Source: Arcticibacter sp041902385 (GTDB taxonomy: Bacteria > Bacteroidota > Bacteroidia > Sphingobacteriales > Sphingobacteriaceae). From it: a stretch of DNA of 64,000 bases. A program made the translations under genes and the position numbers. Position 1 is the stretch's first letter, and each line of letters begins with the position of its first letter. Under the pieces are notes generated by a model, which was given only the letters and a program-made list of their open reading frames with translations, did no database searches and was not told the origin of the DNA. Where the stretch lies: contig NZ_CP169244.1 in NCBI RefSeq assembly GCF_041902385.1, forward strand, positions 1,674,001-1,738,000, read 5' to 3'. This document shows, piece after piece, positions 26,301 to 35,265 of the stretch.

Positions 26301-27167
26301 TTACACTGTTTTATGAAGGGGAACTGGAAGGATCAAATGGGACTGAACATACTGGCTCACCCCTCTTGCACAGTAGGTGATGTTTTCTTTCATCGCCTGG
26401 TTTAAACGATGCTCATTTTCATGGCAGCTTGCCCGGCAGTGTTCGCTGTGATAGATGTGGAAAACCACTGCGCCAAACTTAGCGACACGTTTTCTGATGC
26501 CCGAGTTCATCAGGCGGACGGCAATCTCATTATCCTCTTTACCCCAGCCCTTAAACTCCTCGTTATAGCCGTTAACCCGGATGAGGTCATCCTGCCAGAA
26601 AGCCATGTTGCAGCCTCTCAGGTACAGCTTGTCTTTTTGCTTATAGCGGTCGGCCAGGTATTTCCTTAGTAGCCCTATTCTAAGGCCGTTCATGCGGTTT
26701 TTTATGCCCGTACTAAATGCCGAAGCCAGCGTGCTTCTGGACGTGAGCAGATTGTCCGAAAGATCCTTGTTCATTAATACTCTGCTGCCGGTAACGAATG
26801 TGCCGGGCGTTGCCAGTTCAAGATGATCCTTCAGGAAATCCCGGTGTAGCACCAGGTCTCCGTCTATTTGAACAATATACTCATAGCGGGCACGTGCAAT
26901 TGCCTTGTTTCTGATCTTGGCCAGTTGGAAGCCTTCGTCTTCCTGCCACACGTGAGTAATGGGGACGGGAAATGTAGCTTTGATTTTGTGGATTAGAAAC
27001 TCTGTCTCCTTTGTTGAGCCGTCGTCTGCTATGATCACCTCGTCAGGCAGGACAGACTGCCTGGCTACACTTAAGAGGCAAAGATCAAGCGCCTCCGGCC
27101 AGTTGTATGTCGATATAATCAGTGAGGTCCTTATTGAGTGTCCCATATCAGTTGCAACTGTATCCAT
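26301..27167 (-). CDS. Glycosyltransferase family 2 with galactosyltransferase-type C-domain
   Basis: 288 aa. The N-terminal half is SLIISTYNWPEALDLCLLSV and IIADDGSTKET, with QIDGDLVLHRDFL holding the DxD metal site. The second half, LRGCNMAFWQDDLIRVNGYN and GWGKEDNEIAVRL, matches the C-terminal domain (PF02709-like) of galactosyl/N-acetylgalactosaminyl transferases such as chondroitin-synthase-type enzymes. It is a paralogue of the next gene upstream (27148-27935) and overlaps it by 20 bp. The likely product adds hexose or hexosamine, unproven. Confidence 0.82.
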   Translation of the reverse strand: MDTVATDMGHSIRTSLIISTYNWPEALDLCLLSVARQSVLPDEVIIADDGSTKETEFLIHKIKATFPVPITHVWQEDEGFQLAKIRNKAIARARYEYIVQIDGDLVLHRDFLKDHLELATPGTFVTGSRVLMNKDLSDNLLTSRSTLASAFSTGIKNRMNGLRIGLLRKYLADRYKQKDKLYLRGCNMAFWQDDLIRVNGYNEEFKGWGKEDNEIAVRLMNSGIRKRVAKFGAVVFHIYHSEHCRASCHENEHRLNQAMKENITYCARGVSQYVQSHLILPVPLHKTV

Positions 27168-27935
27168 TTACACAGGTTTTAATATTCTTAGTTACCGTAT
27201 CTTCTACTACACGGGCGTGAAATGCTTCGTTCTCCCTCGATTTCTCTACGTGGTCTAAATGAAACTGAACTGCTGCTAGTTTAACAATTTTTTTCAAAAT
27301 ATTGTTGTTGATGAATCTCGCAGCGAGCTCCTCATCTTCGTGCCCCCAGCCTTGCAAATCGTTGTTGTAGCCATTCACCTTGATGAAGTCGTCCTTCCAA
27401 AAGGCGAGATTGCTTCCCCTGACGCTTTTACTACTCCTTTTTTTCTCGATCCCAGTTCCCGCCATATCGGTAGTCGTATCGCATTCAACCGGTTATATAC
27501 TCCCTGGGAGAGCGCGGTTAAACGGATGTTTTTTGATGAAAGGACAGCACTGGTAATTCCAGCAGTAAGCCGCGCGCGGGTTCCTCTAACAAAGGTGCCT
27601 TTCTCTGCAAGCTCAAGGTGGTCATGAATGAAGAAGGGGTGCAGTACCACATCTCCGTCAATTTGTACAATATACTCGCCGCCGCTTTGCTTTAATGCCT
27701 TATTGAGAATTTGAGTTTTACGGAAGCCGCGGTCCTCGTGCCATACGTGCAGCAGGGGCACCGGGAACAGGCCCTGGAACTCTGTTATAACACGCCGGGT
27801 TTCATCTCCTGATCCGTCGTCGGCTACAATTACCTCGTCTGGCAGCCTTTTCTGCTCCATGACGCTCTGAAGGCAAACTCTCAGAGCGGCAGCCCAATTA
27901 TAAGTAGAAATAATCAATGAGCAGGGTACTGGCAT
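27148..27935 (-). CDS. Glycosyltransferase family 2, paralogue of 26301-27167 (one frameshift)
   Basis: About 262 aa repaired: SLIISTYNWAAALRVCLQSV, VIVADDGSGDETRRV, QIDGDVVLHPFFIHDHLELA, then in the next frame RGSNLAFWKDDFIKVNGYNN and GWGHEDEELAARF. The break coincides with the run of seven Ts (plus strand) at 27438-27444, where one more base restores the frame. Conservation with 26301-27167 extends over the whole length, which indicates a tandem duplication. It lies 77 bp downstream of the GT9 gene on the same strand. Confidence 0.8.
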
Positions 27936-28012
27936 GTGTCAGCGATATTAGTACGTCTTTGTCGTTTGTTCTAGCCTTTACGTTGGTTAGTGCGATAACG
28001 TTACATCGCATA

Positions 28013-28996
28013 TTAAAGCCAGCTCTCAATCCTGTCCGCGACCGCCCTTGGACTGATGGTATCCATGTCGGCATTGGTGCATTGCAGATATTCTGCCTGC
28101 TCTCCCACCGGTCCCCAGCGATGTCCCTCTTTGGTTCTGATGTCGCTATACAGACCAAGGGTATGGATCCCTAAGGCAGCGGCAATGTGGACAGGCCCTG
28201 TGCTGGCTGCTACGAGTCCGTTGCAGCGGTTTATGAAAGCAATAAACTGCGTCAGTGAGAACATCCCGGTGATGTCGGTCACTTTGTCACCCTGCTTGCT
28301 TATCCATTCTGCCAGTGCGCTTCGTTCTTTGGTCGATCCGGTAATAAAAATGTTAAACCTTTCCCTGTCGAGCATAGATACGAGAGTCTCAAAATTATGA
28401 AGGCCCCACTCCAGACTATTCCCGTGTGATTTGGGATGCAGGATGAGGTTGAACTTATTCGGTGAGAGCAGCTTCTCATAATCAGCCAGCAGGGGCGACA
28501 GGCGCTCCAGTCCGTAATACTGCGGGATGTCGTTAAGAGACAGATCTTCTTGTATTCGGAGCCCGGCCAGGAGTTTGCTGTTCAACTGCGCCTCATGCAA
28601 AGGCGAGTTCTTTCTGCTTAACGGGATGAGTTTATTACAACTGAACCAGTGGTACACGCGGTTCGCCGTCCCTATTCTTATGGCTATTCGCGCCGTTTTC
28701 GCGATTGACGCCAGTCTTTTTTCCGGCCTTAAGAAAACAATTGCATCTATGTTCTCGTCCCTCAGCTTATCTGCAATCTCGCGTTTACCCAGGCCCTGCC
28801 AGTCATCCTCATTGATGAACCCGTCAACAAACCTGCTGCTTAAGGCGACCTCCCTGGTGTAACTTCTGCCCAGGATCGATACTTTTGCCCCAGGATAGTG
28901 TTTCTTTATCAGGCCGCAGACCGGTAACGCCAATATTACGTCTCCAACCGCGTCATTTCGTGACACTACTATATGCTCCGGACTTTTTTTGCTCAT
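28013..28996 (-). CDS. Glycosyltransferase family 9 (heptosyltransferase-like)
   Basis: A 327-aa intact GT9 enzyme: IVVSRNDAVGDVILALPVCG at the N-terminus, HAKVSILGRSY-like strand, FNLILHPKSHGNSLEWGLHN in the C-terminal domain, FITGSTKERSALAEW, then NRCNGLVAASTGPVHIAAAL and LGLYSDIRTKEGHRWGP. It is typical of ADP-heptose-dependent LPS core transferases, although Bacteroidota members may use other donors. It is the first gene of the minus-strand run 28996-26301 and marks the right edge of the glycosylation island. Confidence 0.87.
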   Translation of the reverse strand: MSKKSPEHIVVSRNDAVGDVILALPVCGLIKKHYPGAKVSILGRSYTREVALSSRFVDGFINEDDWQGLGKREIADKLRDENIDAIVFLRPEKRLASIAKTARIAIRIGTANRVYHWFSCNKLIPLSRKNSPLHEAQLNSKLLAGLRIQEDLSLNDIPQYYGLERLSPLLADYEKLLSPNKFNLILHPKSHGNSLEWGLHNFETLVSMLDRERFNIFITGSTKERSALAEWISKQGDKVTDITGMFSLTQFIAFINRCNGLVAASTGPVHIAAALGIHTLGLYSDIRTKEGHRWGPVGEQAEYLQCTNADMDTISPRAVADRIESWL

Positions 28997-29453
28997 AAAT
29001 CAGGTGTAATTACCCTGTAAAATTAAGATTAATAAGTGACCACACCCACGGTAAATCACAGAAGTGGATACATTTTAGCGCACCAAGAGTTGAAATGGCG
29101 CCTTTTGGATGCTGTAATAAGCTGATGTTCAAGCAAATGCTTGGTCGTCTTGAAAACAGTACAGCATGTCCTGAGCAGTCATTGTGTACGTTTCAAGGCT
29201 GACTAATAACTCCGTCCACAATTGTTCAACACAATTGGACGCTTTCGTCTTGAACCGTCTCTTCCCTGGTGTACCTTTCCGGGCAAACCGATCTTATTGC
29301 GCTAAAGTTCAACTGTTTGCCTTTTGATCCAGGTTTGCAACGGCTTTGATACAAGGTCTTTATCGGCTGCAATCGTTTTAATTTACATTTTTGCGAAAAC
29401 CATTTGAAAAGAGAATTTGTTTATGGTGAAGAAAATGGTACAAACTTTGATGA
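28997..29453. other. Intergenic region upstream of the ompA promoter
   Basis: About 450 bp without a credible gene. It contains a hairpin at 29215-29240 whose arms GTCC-AC-AATTGT and ACAATTGGAC pair over ten bases with a 2-nt bulge. It could be a regulator site or part of a divergent leader for the GT9 gene. Nothing else stands out. Confidence 0.4.
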
Positions 29454-29484
29454 TTTGCCGATATCAAAGTTATATTTAAATTTG
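29454..29484 (+). promoter_or_regulatory. Bacteroidota-type promoter of the OmpA-family gene
   Basis: TTTG at 29454-29457 and TAAATTTG at 29477-29484 are 19 bp apart, an exact fit to the consensus. The predicted leader is about 40-45 nt, AT-rich and without a Shine-Dalgarno site, as is common for strongly expressed Bacteroidota genes. Confidence 0.7.
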
Positions 29485-29533
29485 TGACAAATTACACAAT
29501 TAAAAATTTGTTTAACCTTAAAACAAACAGAAC

Positions 29534-30811
29534 ATGAATTATTCTACAATTAAGAAAGTTGTTGCTGGTTCTCTGTTCACGATGGCAGCAGTTGCTGCGT
29601 CTGCTCAGGACACCACCTCAACTTCAACCTCTACTGCCACGGTGTTTGGCGGGAGAGCCCAGTACAGAACTTGGTCTATCGGTGTAACTGGCGGTGTATT
29701 AAGTCCGATTATTCCTTTTGGATCAAACGATTACGGTGATTACGACGCTAACTTCGGTTACGGATTGTACATCAAAAAGCAAATCGCTCCTTCTTTTGCA
29801 TTAAAATTAGATGCGCACAGAGGCAAGCTTTCCGGTACTTACGACGATTATGATGGCAGACAGCCTCGTCCTGCTGGTCAGCCTGCTGACTTCGAAACCG
29901 ACCTGAACTACGCAGTATCATTGAAGGGTGTGGTGAACGTAGGAACTGTTTCTTTCCTTAGCCGTCAGAAAAACGTTGGTTTCTTTGTACAGGCGGGTGC
30001 CGGTTTAACTGGTTACGATCCAGGTGACGACAAGACCAGAAAAGAGCTATTCATTCCTGTTGGAGTAGGTGCTAGCTTCAAACTGGGTCAGGTAGTTGCC
30101 CTGAACCTTGGTTACGACGCAAACTTCCTTGATGCTGATAACCTTGACCGCAGCTGGGTTGGTGGTCGTTCTAACAAGGACAAATGGTCTTATGGATATG
30201 CAGGTCTTGAGTTTACTTTAGGTAATACTTCTAAGCCTAGCTTACAGTGGAGTAACCCTGTCGCTTTAATGTATGACGAATTGAAAGATCCGACCTTACG
30301 TCAGGAAGTTGAAGCGCTTAAGACCCGCGTAAGCACTCTTGAGAACACAGTTAACCAGCTTTCTGCTGATGCTGACGGCGATGGTGTATCTGACAGATTC
30401 GACAAGTGCCCTGGTACTCCTGCTGGAACTGTAGTTGATGGTGCTGGTTGCCCATTAAAATTGCCTACGGACAGTGCAACTGCTGGGGTATATCCTAACA
30501 TTCAGTTCGAATTTGACAGCTCAGTATTAAGAACTTCTTCTTATCCTACTTTAGATAAGGTTTCTTCTGACCTGAGAGCTAATTCTTCTTCTTCTTTAAC
30601 ACTTGAAGGTCATGCTTCTGCTGAAGGTACCGAAGCTTATAACATGAACCTTTCAAGAGACAGAGCGAACTCAGTAAAGACTTACCTTGTTAACTCTGGT
30701 GTTGATGCTAACCGCATCACTGTTAAAGGTTACGGAGAAAGCCGTCCTATCGCTTCTAACTCAACTGAAGAAGGACGTGTTCAAAACCGTCGCGTTGAAA
30801 TCAAAAAATAA
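29534..30811 (+). CDS. OmpA-family outer membrane protein
   Basis: A 425-aa outer membrane protein. Residues 1-24 are a Sec signal peptide (..AAVAASAQD). Residues ~45-245 form an eight-strand-like beta barrel rich in aromatic/Gly repeats. A calcium-binding thrombospondin-type-3 linker, DADGDGVSDRFDKCPGTPAG, follows at about 278-297. The OmpA C-terminal domain (~315-425) binds peptidoglycan, with the motif LEGHASAEGTEAYNMNLSRD and RANSVKTYLV. The codon usage is uniform and the promoter strong, so this is probably a major porin-like structural protein. A terminator follows. Confidence 0.93.
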   Translation: MNYSTIKKVVAGSLFTMAAVAASAQDTTSTSTSTATVFGGRAQYRTWSIGVTGGVLSPIIPFGSNDYGDYDANFGYGLYIKKQIAPSFALKLDAHRGKLSGTYDDYDGRQPRPAGQPADFETDLNYAVSLKGVVNVGTVSFLSRQKNVGFFVQAGAGLTGYDPGDDKTRKELFIPVGVGASFKLGQVVALNLGYDANFLDADNLDRSWVGGRSNKDKWSYGYAGLEFTLGNTSKPSLQWSNPVALMYDELKDPTLRQEVEALKTRVSTLENTVNQLSADADGDGVSDRFDKCPGTPAGTVVDGAGCPLKLPTDSATAGVYPNIQFEFDSSVLRTSSYPTLDKVSSDLRANSSSSLTLEGHASAEGTEAYNMNLSRDRANSVKTYLVNSGVDANRITVKGYGESRPIASNSTEEGRVQNRRVEIKK

Positions 30812-30840
30812 GATAATATAGTATCTAAGCATATTATCAG

Positions 30841-30871
30841 GAGGGCTTCCAGCAGGGAGCCCTCTTTTTTT
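30841..30871 (+). terminator. Rho-independent terminator of the OmpA-family gene
   Basis: GAGGGCT (30841-30847) pairs with AGCCCTC (30858-30864) around a 10-nt loop, followed by seven Ts (30865-30871). It lies 30 bp after the stop. Confidence 0.85.
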
Positions 30872-30958
30872 CGATAAAGCCGCTATCTGATCTACTTGCA
30901 TTGCCTTTGTCAGCGTTGGCGCTCATAAAGGTTTTTATTTATTATGTACATTTGTGTT

Positions 30959-31093
30959 ATGTACTTTTTCAGAAAGAAGGATCCAAACAGGCCGGTTAAT
31001 TTTAACCTGAGGGCCATGCATTTTATCAATACCCTTGCTATCCTGCTGTTTCTGACCGGCATTTTGTACAAGCTCATACAGTGGCTATTTTAG
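30959..31093 (+). CDS. 44-aa single-span membrane protein (DUF6728-like?)
   Basis: A short frame ATG 30959 to TAG 31091 encodes MYFFRKKDPNRPVNFNLRAM, then a hydrophobic helix (HFINTLAILLFLTGILYKLI) and QWLF. The pattern, a basic Lys-Asp-Pro-Asn start, an N-L-x-x-M-H turn and one helix, resembles the small DUF6728-type proteins I recall from Bacteroidota, but I could not check this. Its stop is 3 bp before the ridA start, so it appears to head a ridA-recG transcription unit. It is too short to appear in most gene calls. Function unknown. Confidence 0.6.
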   Translation: MYFFRKKDPNRPVNFNLRAMHFINTLAILLFLTGILYKLIQWLF

Positions 31094-31096
31094 ACT

Positions 31097-31474
31097 ATGA
31101 AAAGAATTATCAATACTACAAAAGCGCCTGCGCCGATAGGCCCTTACAATCAGGCTGTCTTAGTTAACGCCCTCTTATATGTTTCCGGGCAAATTGCACT
31201 TCACCCGGAGACCGGTGAGTTAATGATGGCAACCGTAGAGGAGGAAACCCGTCAGGTAATGGCGAATCTGAAGGCTATCCTTGATGAAGCAGGCTTTGAG
31301 TTCGGCGATGTGGTAAAGACAACCATCTTTCTTAGCGACATGGGCTTGTTTCCCCTGGTCAACGAAATTTATGGGAGCTATTTCTCTGGTGCCTACCCAG
31401 CGCGTGAGACCGTCGCTGTAGCTGGCCTCCCTAAAGGAGTGAACGTTGAAATATCAGTTGTGGCCGCAAAATAG
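31097..31474 (+). CDS. ridA: RidA-family 2-iminobutanoate/2-iminopropanoate deaminase
   Basis: 125 aa, trimeric RidA/YjgF/UK114 family. It hydrolyses reactive enamine/imine products of PLP enzymes such as threonine dehydratase. Family signatures: APAPIGPYNQAV, YVSGQIALHPETGEL, VVKTTIFLSDM and the C-terminal YPARETVAVAGLPKGVNVEI. Arg103 in the PARETVAV motif is the substrate-carboxylate binding residue. Length is typical. It is 3 bp after the small membrane protein gene and 5 bp before recG. Confidence 0.93.
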   Translation: MKRIINTTKAPAPIGPYNQAVLVNALLYVSGQIALHPETGELMMATVEEETRQVMANLKAILDEAGFEFGDVVKTTIFLSDMGLFPLVNEIYGSYFSGAYPARETVAVAGLPKGVNVEISVVAAK

Positions 31475-31479
31475 CCGGT

Positions 31480-33585
31480 TTGCCTTCCGTGAACTTAAGT
31501 ACCCCTATTGAGTACCTGAAAGGTGTCGGGCAGCAGAAAGCCGAGATCCTGAAGAAGGAGCTTGGCATTTTTACTTTTTCTGACCTGCTTCACTACTATC
31601 CTTTCAGATATATAGATCGTACCCGTTTCTATAAGATCAGGGAAATTCATGCCGACCTGCCTGCTGTACAGATCCTTGGGCGCGTTGTGTCGAAGGAGGT
31701 CATAGGGGATAAGCGCGCTAAACGCCTCGTTGCTCAGTTGAGGGATGAGACAGGGCAGATAGAGCTGGTTTGGTTTCAGAGCCTTCGATGGGTCGAAAAG
31801 ACCCTGCAGGTGGGGGCAGTGTATACGGTTTTTGGGAAACCCTCCGAATTTGGCAGCAAGTACTCCATTTCGCACCCCGAACTGGAGGCTTATAATCAGA
31901 ATGCGGCAAAGACCGGAAACCTCAGCCTGCAGCCTGTCTATAACTCTACAGAAAAGCTAAAGCAGTCATTCCTTGATTCAAAAGGCATTCAGCGCCTTAT
32001 GGCGGTACTCCTTGAGCAGATCAGAAAAGACATACCCGAGACCATACCGCCGTATCTGCTTGCCAAGCACAGGCTAATCGACAGAGCGTCTTCCCTCTGT
32101 CAGATACATTTTCCGGCGAGTACAGAGATGCTGGAGGCCGCAAAGCGGAGACTTAAGTTTGAAGAATTGTTTTTCATCCAGCTAAAACTCTTAAGGAACA
32201 AGCTGGTGCGAACAGCCCGGTTCCGCGGACTGGTCTTCGGACAGGTAGGGCAAAAGTTCAACGAGTTTTATACAACAAAGCTTCCTTTCGATCTCACCAA
32301 TGCGCAGAAGCGGGTGTTGCGGGAAATACGCCAGGATACACAGAAAGGGGTCCAGATGAATCGGCTCCTGCAGGGCGACGTGGGCAGCGGTAAGACCGTA
32401 GTAGCCCTCATGACCATGCTCCTTGCTGTTGATAACGGATGTCAGGCATGTTTAATGGCTCCTACTGAGATACTCGCCAAACAGCACTTCGCCTCGTTAA
32501 GAGCAATGGCAGGTGATGGATTTGTCAACATCTCGCTGTTGTGTGGTTCTACGCCCAGGAAGGAGCGGAAGATCCTTCACGAAGGACTGAGGACGGGGGT
32601 CATTGATATTCTGGTGGGCACGCACGCACTCATTGAGGATGAAGTACAGTTCAAAAACCTGGGCCTGGCTGTGATAGACGAACAGCATCGATTTGGCGTA
32701 GAACAGAGGGCCAGGCTGTGGAGAAAGAACGAGGTTCCGCCTCATGTCCTGGTGATGACGGCCACTCCAATTCCCAGAACCCTGGCGATGACCTTATACG
32801 GGGATCTCGACGTTTCCGTGATTGATGAGCTGCCCCAGGGAAGGAAGCCGATCAAGACCCTCCACCTGTTTGAGAGTCAGCGCCTGCGGATGTTCGGGTT
32901 CATCAGGCAGGAAATTGCGAAGGGCCGTCAGGTCTACGTGGTGTACCCGCTGATCCAGGAAAGTGAGAAAATGGATCTCCTTTATCTGGAGGCCGGTATT
33001 GAGGCCATGTCCCGTGAATTTCCCCTGCCTGACTACCGCATCAGCATTGTTCACGGAAAACTCAAAGCGGCCGACAAGGACTTTGAGATGCAGCGATTCG
33101 TGAAGGGAGAAACACAGATCATGGTTGCAACAACAGTAATCGAGGTTGGTGTAAATGTCCCCAACGCGAGCGTAATGGTGATAGAAAATGCAGAGCGGTT
33201 TGGCCTCTCTCAATTGCATCAGTTGCGGGGGAGGGTAGGACGAGGAGCCGAGCAGTCGTACTGTATCCTGATGAGCGGCAATAAGCTCAGCAGGGAAGGG
33301 AAGATCCGCCTTGAAACGATGGTGCGCACCAATGATGGATTTGAAATCTCCGAGACCGACCTGCAGTTGCGGGGGCCGGGCAATATTGAGGGAACTCAGC
33401 AGAGTGGCGTGCTCGATCTCAAGCTTGCCGACCTCTCAGTGGATCAGCATCTTCTTAAAGAGGCCAGAGCGGAGGTGATCGATCTCTTCGAAAAGGATCC
33501 GGATCTGAGTTCTGAAGACAATCGCTTGTTGCGGGAGTATTTTATGAGCCGGTCAGGCGGCATCAGATGGGACAAGATCTCCTGA
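31480..33585 (+). CDS. recG: ATP-dependent DNA helicase RecG
   Basis: 701 aa, full length. RecG remodels stalled forks and branched DNA. The N-terminal wedge (OB-fold) domain covers ~1-230. The helicase core has motif I LLQGDVGSGKTVVAL, motif II in AVIDEQHRFGV, MTATPIPRTLAMT and the C-terminal helicase domain with VVYPLIQESEKMD, MVATTVIEVGVNVPNA and QLHQLRGRVGRG. The C-terminal TRG-like hook is present. The frame opens at TTG 31480; GTG 31489 (NLSTPIEYLKGVG) is equally possible and fits the family start slightly better. Confidence 0.95.
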   Translation: MPSVNLSTPIEYLKGVGQQKAEILKKELGIFTFSDLLHYYPFRYIDRTRFYKIREIHADLPAVQILGRVVSKEVIGDKRAKRLVAQLRDETGQIELVWFQSLRWVEKTLQVGAVYTVFGKPSEFGSKYSISHPELEAYNQNAAKTGNLSLQPVYNSTEKLKQSFLDSKGIQRLMAVLLEQIRKDIPETIPPYLLAKHRLIDRASSLCQIHFPASTEMLEAAKRRLKFEELFFIQLKLLRNKLVRTARFRGLVFGQVGQKFNEFYTTKLPFDLTNAQKRVLREIRQDTQKGVQMNRLLQGDVGSGKTVVALMTMLLAVDNGCQACLMAPTEILAKQHFASLRAMAGDGFVNISLLCGSTPRKERKILHEGLRTGVIDILVGTHALIEDEVQFKNLGLAVIDEQHRFGVEQRARLWRKNEVPPHVLVMTATPIPRTLAMTLYGDLDVSVIDELPQGRKPIKTLHLFESQRLRMFGFIRQEIAKGRQVYVVYPLIQESEKMDLLYLEAGIEAMSREFPLPDYRISIVHGKLKAADKDFEMQRFVKGETQIMVATTVIEVGVNVPNASVMVIENAERFGLSQLHQLRGRVGRGAEQSYCILMSGNKLSREGKIRLETMVRTNDGFEISETDLQLRGPGNIEGTQQSGVLDLKLADLSVDQHLLKEARAEVIDLFEKDPDLSSEDNRLLREYFMSRSGGIRWDKIS

Positions 33586-33648
33586 CTCTGCGCATGAATA
33601 AGTGGCAGAAAATGGCAGGCCTTCTTGCACATCCTGACAAGTCCTAAA

Positions 33649-33679
33649 TTGCGAACCTGCCCGGTAAGTCCTATATTTG
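33649..33679 (+). promoter_or_regulatory. Bacteroidota-type promoter of the MFS gene
   Basis: TTG at 33649-33651 and TATATTTG at 33672-33679 with 20 bp between. The start codon is about 50 nt downstream. Confidence 0.6.
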
Positions 33680-33731
33680 TACCGCAAATACCTATTCTAC
33701 GGAAAAACAAAGCGTCAGATAGTAGTAACAG

Positions 33732-35009
33732 ATGGAATCAGATCATTCGCAGCCTCCCCGACAAGATCCGTACGCAGCGCTACGGTTTCCCGAATTTCGT
33801 GCTTTTTTATTAATGCGGTTTTTCCTGACATTCGGATACCAGATACAGGCGGTAGTGATCGGATGGTATATTTATCACCTCACCAAAGACCCGCTGTCTC
33901 TTGGCATGATCGGCCTTTCTGAGGCGATTCCTGCTATTGGTATCGCTCTTTACGGAGGGTATGTGGCCGATAAATCAGAAAAGACGAAACTGCTCAAGAT
34001 CATTATCAGCGGCATGTTTGCCTGTTCCGCCGTGCTGTATTTTATCACCCTGCCCAGTATCACGTCGCAAATCGGTATCACTCATATAGTCGGGATTATC
34101 TACGTCATGATCTTCTGCATAGGTATTTGCCGCGGCTTCATGGGGCCTGCAACTTTTTCACTGATGGCTCAGGTGGTGCCGCGTGAGCTGTATCCCAATT
34201 CCTCCACATGGAACAGTACCGGCTATCAGGTTGCCTCTATCGCAGGGCCAGCTGCCGGAGGACTGATATATGCGTATGGAGGTGCCTCTCACACCTTCCT
34301 GATCATCCTGGCCTTCATGCTGGTGGCCTTCAGCTGCTTGTTCTTTCTCAAGAAACGTCCGCCGCAGTTCGTGGCCGGCGAGAACATATTTAAGAGCCTG
34401 TCGCAAGGGATCAGGTTCGTCTTTAATAACAAGATGATGCTTGGCGCCATGAGCCTCGATATGTTCTCCGTATTCTTTGGCGGCGCTGTGGCTCTTATTC
34501 CGGTTATAGCGAGCGAAGTGCTGCACGTGGGGGCTGAGGAATTCGGATTAATGCGCGCCGCTCCGGCTGTCGGCGCTGTTCTGACGATGCTCGTTATGGC
34601 ACGCCATTCTCCTATGAATAAGCCTTGGCGCAACCTGCTCATCGCAGTGATCGGTTTCGGGATTTCCATTATCTGTTATGGCTTGTCCACTAATTTCTAT
34701 CTGACCCTCGTATTCCTGTTCTTCGAAGGAGTATTTGACAGCATCAGCGTAGTGATCAGGTCGACCATTATGCAGCTTCTTACGCCGGACGAAATGAGGG
34801 GGAGGGTTTCGGCAGTCAATTCCATGTTCATCGGATCATCCAATGAGATCGGGGCATTTGAATCAGGACTAACAGCCCGCCTGATGGGTACCGTTCCCGC
34901 TGTTATTTTCGGAGGAACGATGACGCTCGTTGTAGTGTCGATAACCTATTTCAAGACAAAAGTGCTGGTTCCGCTCGGCCTTAAAGAAATTCAGAATCAG
35001 CCGGCTTAG
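33732..35009 (+). CDS. MFS transporter (EntS/MFS_3-like)
   Basis: 425 aa with about 12 transmembrane helices. It has the loop motif YGGYVADKSEKTK after helix 2 and the MFS_3-type segments GFMGPATFSLMAQVVPRELY and LTPDEMRGRVSAVNSMF, found in exporters related to EntS (siderophore) and drug efflux proteins. Substrate unknown. It has its own promoter, 53 bp upstream of the start, and is not linked to either glycan locus by overlap. Confidence 0.87.
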   Translation: MESDHSQPPRQDPYAALRFPEFRAFLLMRFFLTFGYQIQAVVIGWYIYHLTKDPLSLGMIGLSEAIPAIGIALYGGYVADKSEKTKLLKIIISGMFACSAVLYFITLPSITSQIGITHIVGIIYVMIFCIGICRGFMGPATFSLMAQVVPRELYPNSSTWNSTGYQVASIAGPAAGGLIYAYGGASHTFLIILAFMLVAFSCLFFLKKRPPQFVAGENIFKSLSQGIRFVFNNKMMLGAMSLDMFSVFFGGAVALIPVIASEVLHVGAEEFGLMRAAPAVGAVLTMLVMARHSPMNKPWRNLLIAVIGFGISIICYGLSTNFYLTLVFLFFEGVFDSISVVIRSTIMQLLTPDEMRGRVSAVNSMFIGSSNEIGAFESGLTARLMGTVPAVIFGGTMTLVVVSITYFKTKVLVPLGLKEIQNQPA

Positions 35010-35265
35010 TGCAGTGCTGTCTTAGGGTGAACGAGGTTTGATTCATGACGAGATCGCCCTTACAGGACGTGGCATGATATCCGTTAGGGAGCTGCTCGCG
35101 CCGATTTTTGACCAGCAAAATGATAAAATCTTCACGATGAAAGAATGTTATAAGTGAAAGTTCTTCCTGACAGGAGATCGTAATTGAAGTTTTAATAATA
35201 AAAAGAGGCCAAAAATCCCTTTTTGAGGCAGCCGCATCCTTGCCCATAAGTCTTAATACGTGCGC

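Noticed and set aside
29381..29400. TACATTTTTG as the ompA -7 element
   Set aside because: Its internal spacing is two bases too long; the exact match at 29454-29484 with correct -33 spacing is better.
34981..35247. 88-codon minus-strand frame after the MFS gene
   Set aside because: It overlaps the MFS end, has no family likeness and no promoter; I keep it as unexplained rather than as a gene.
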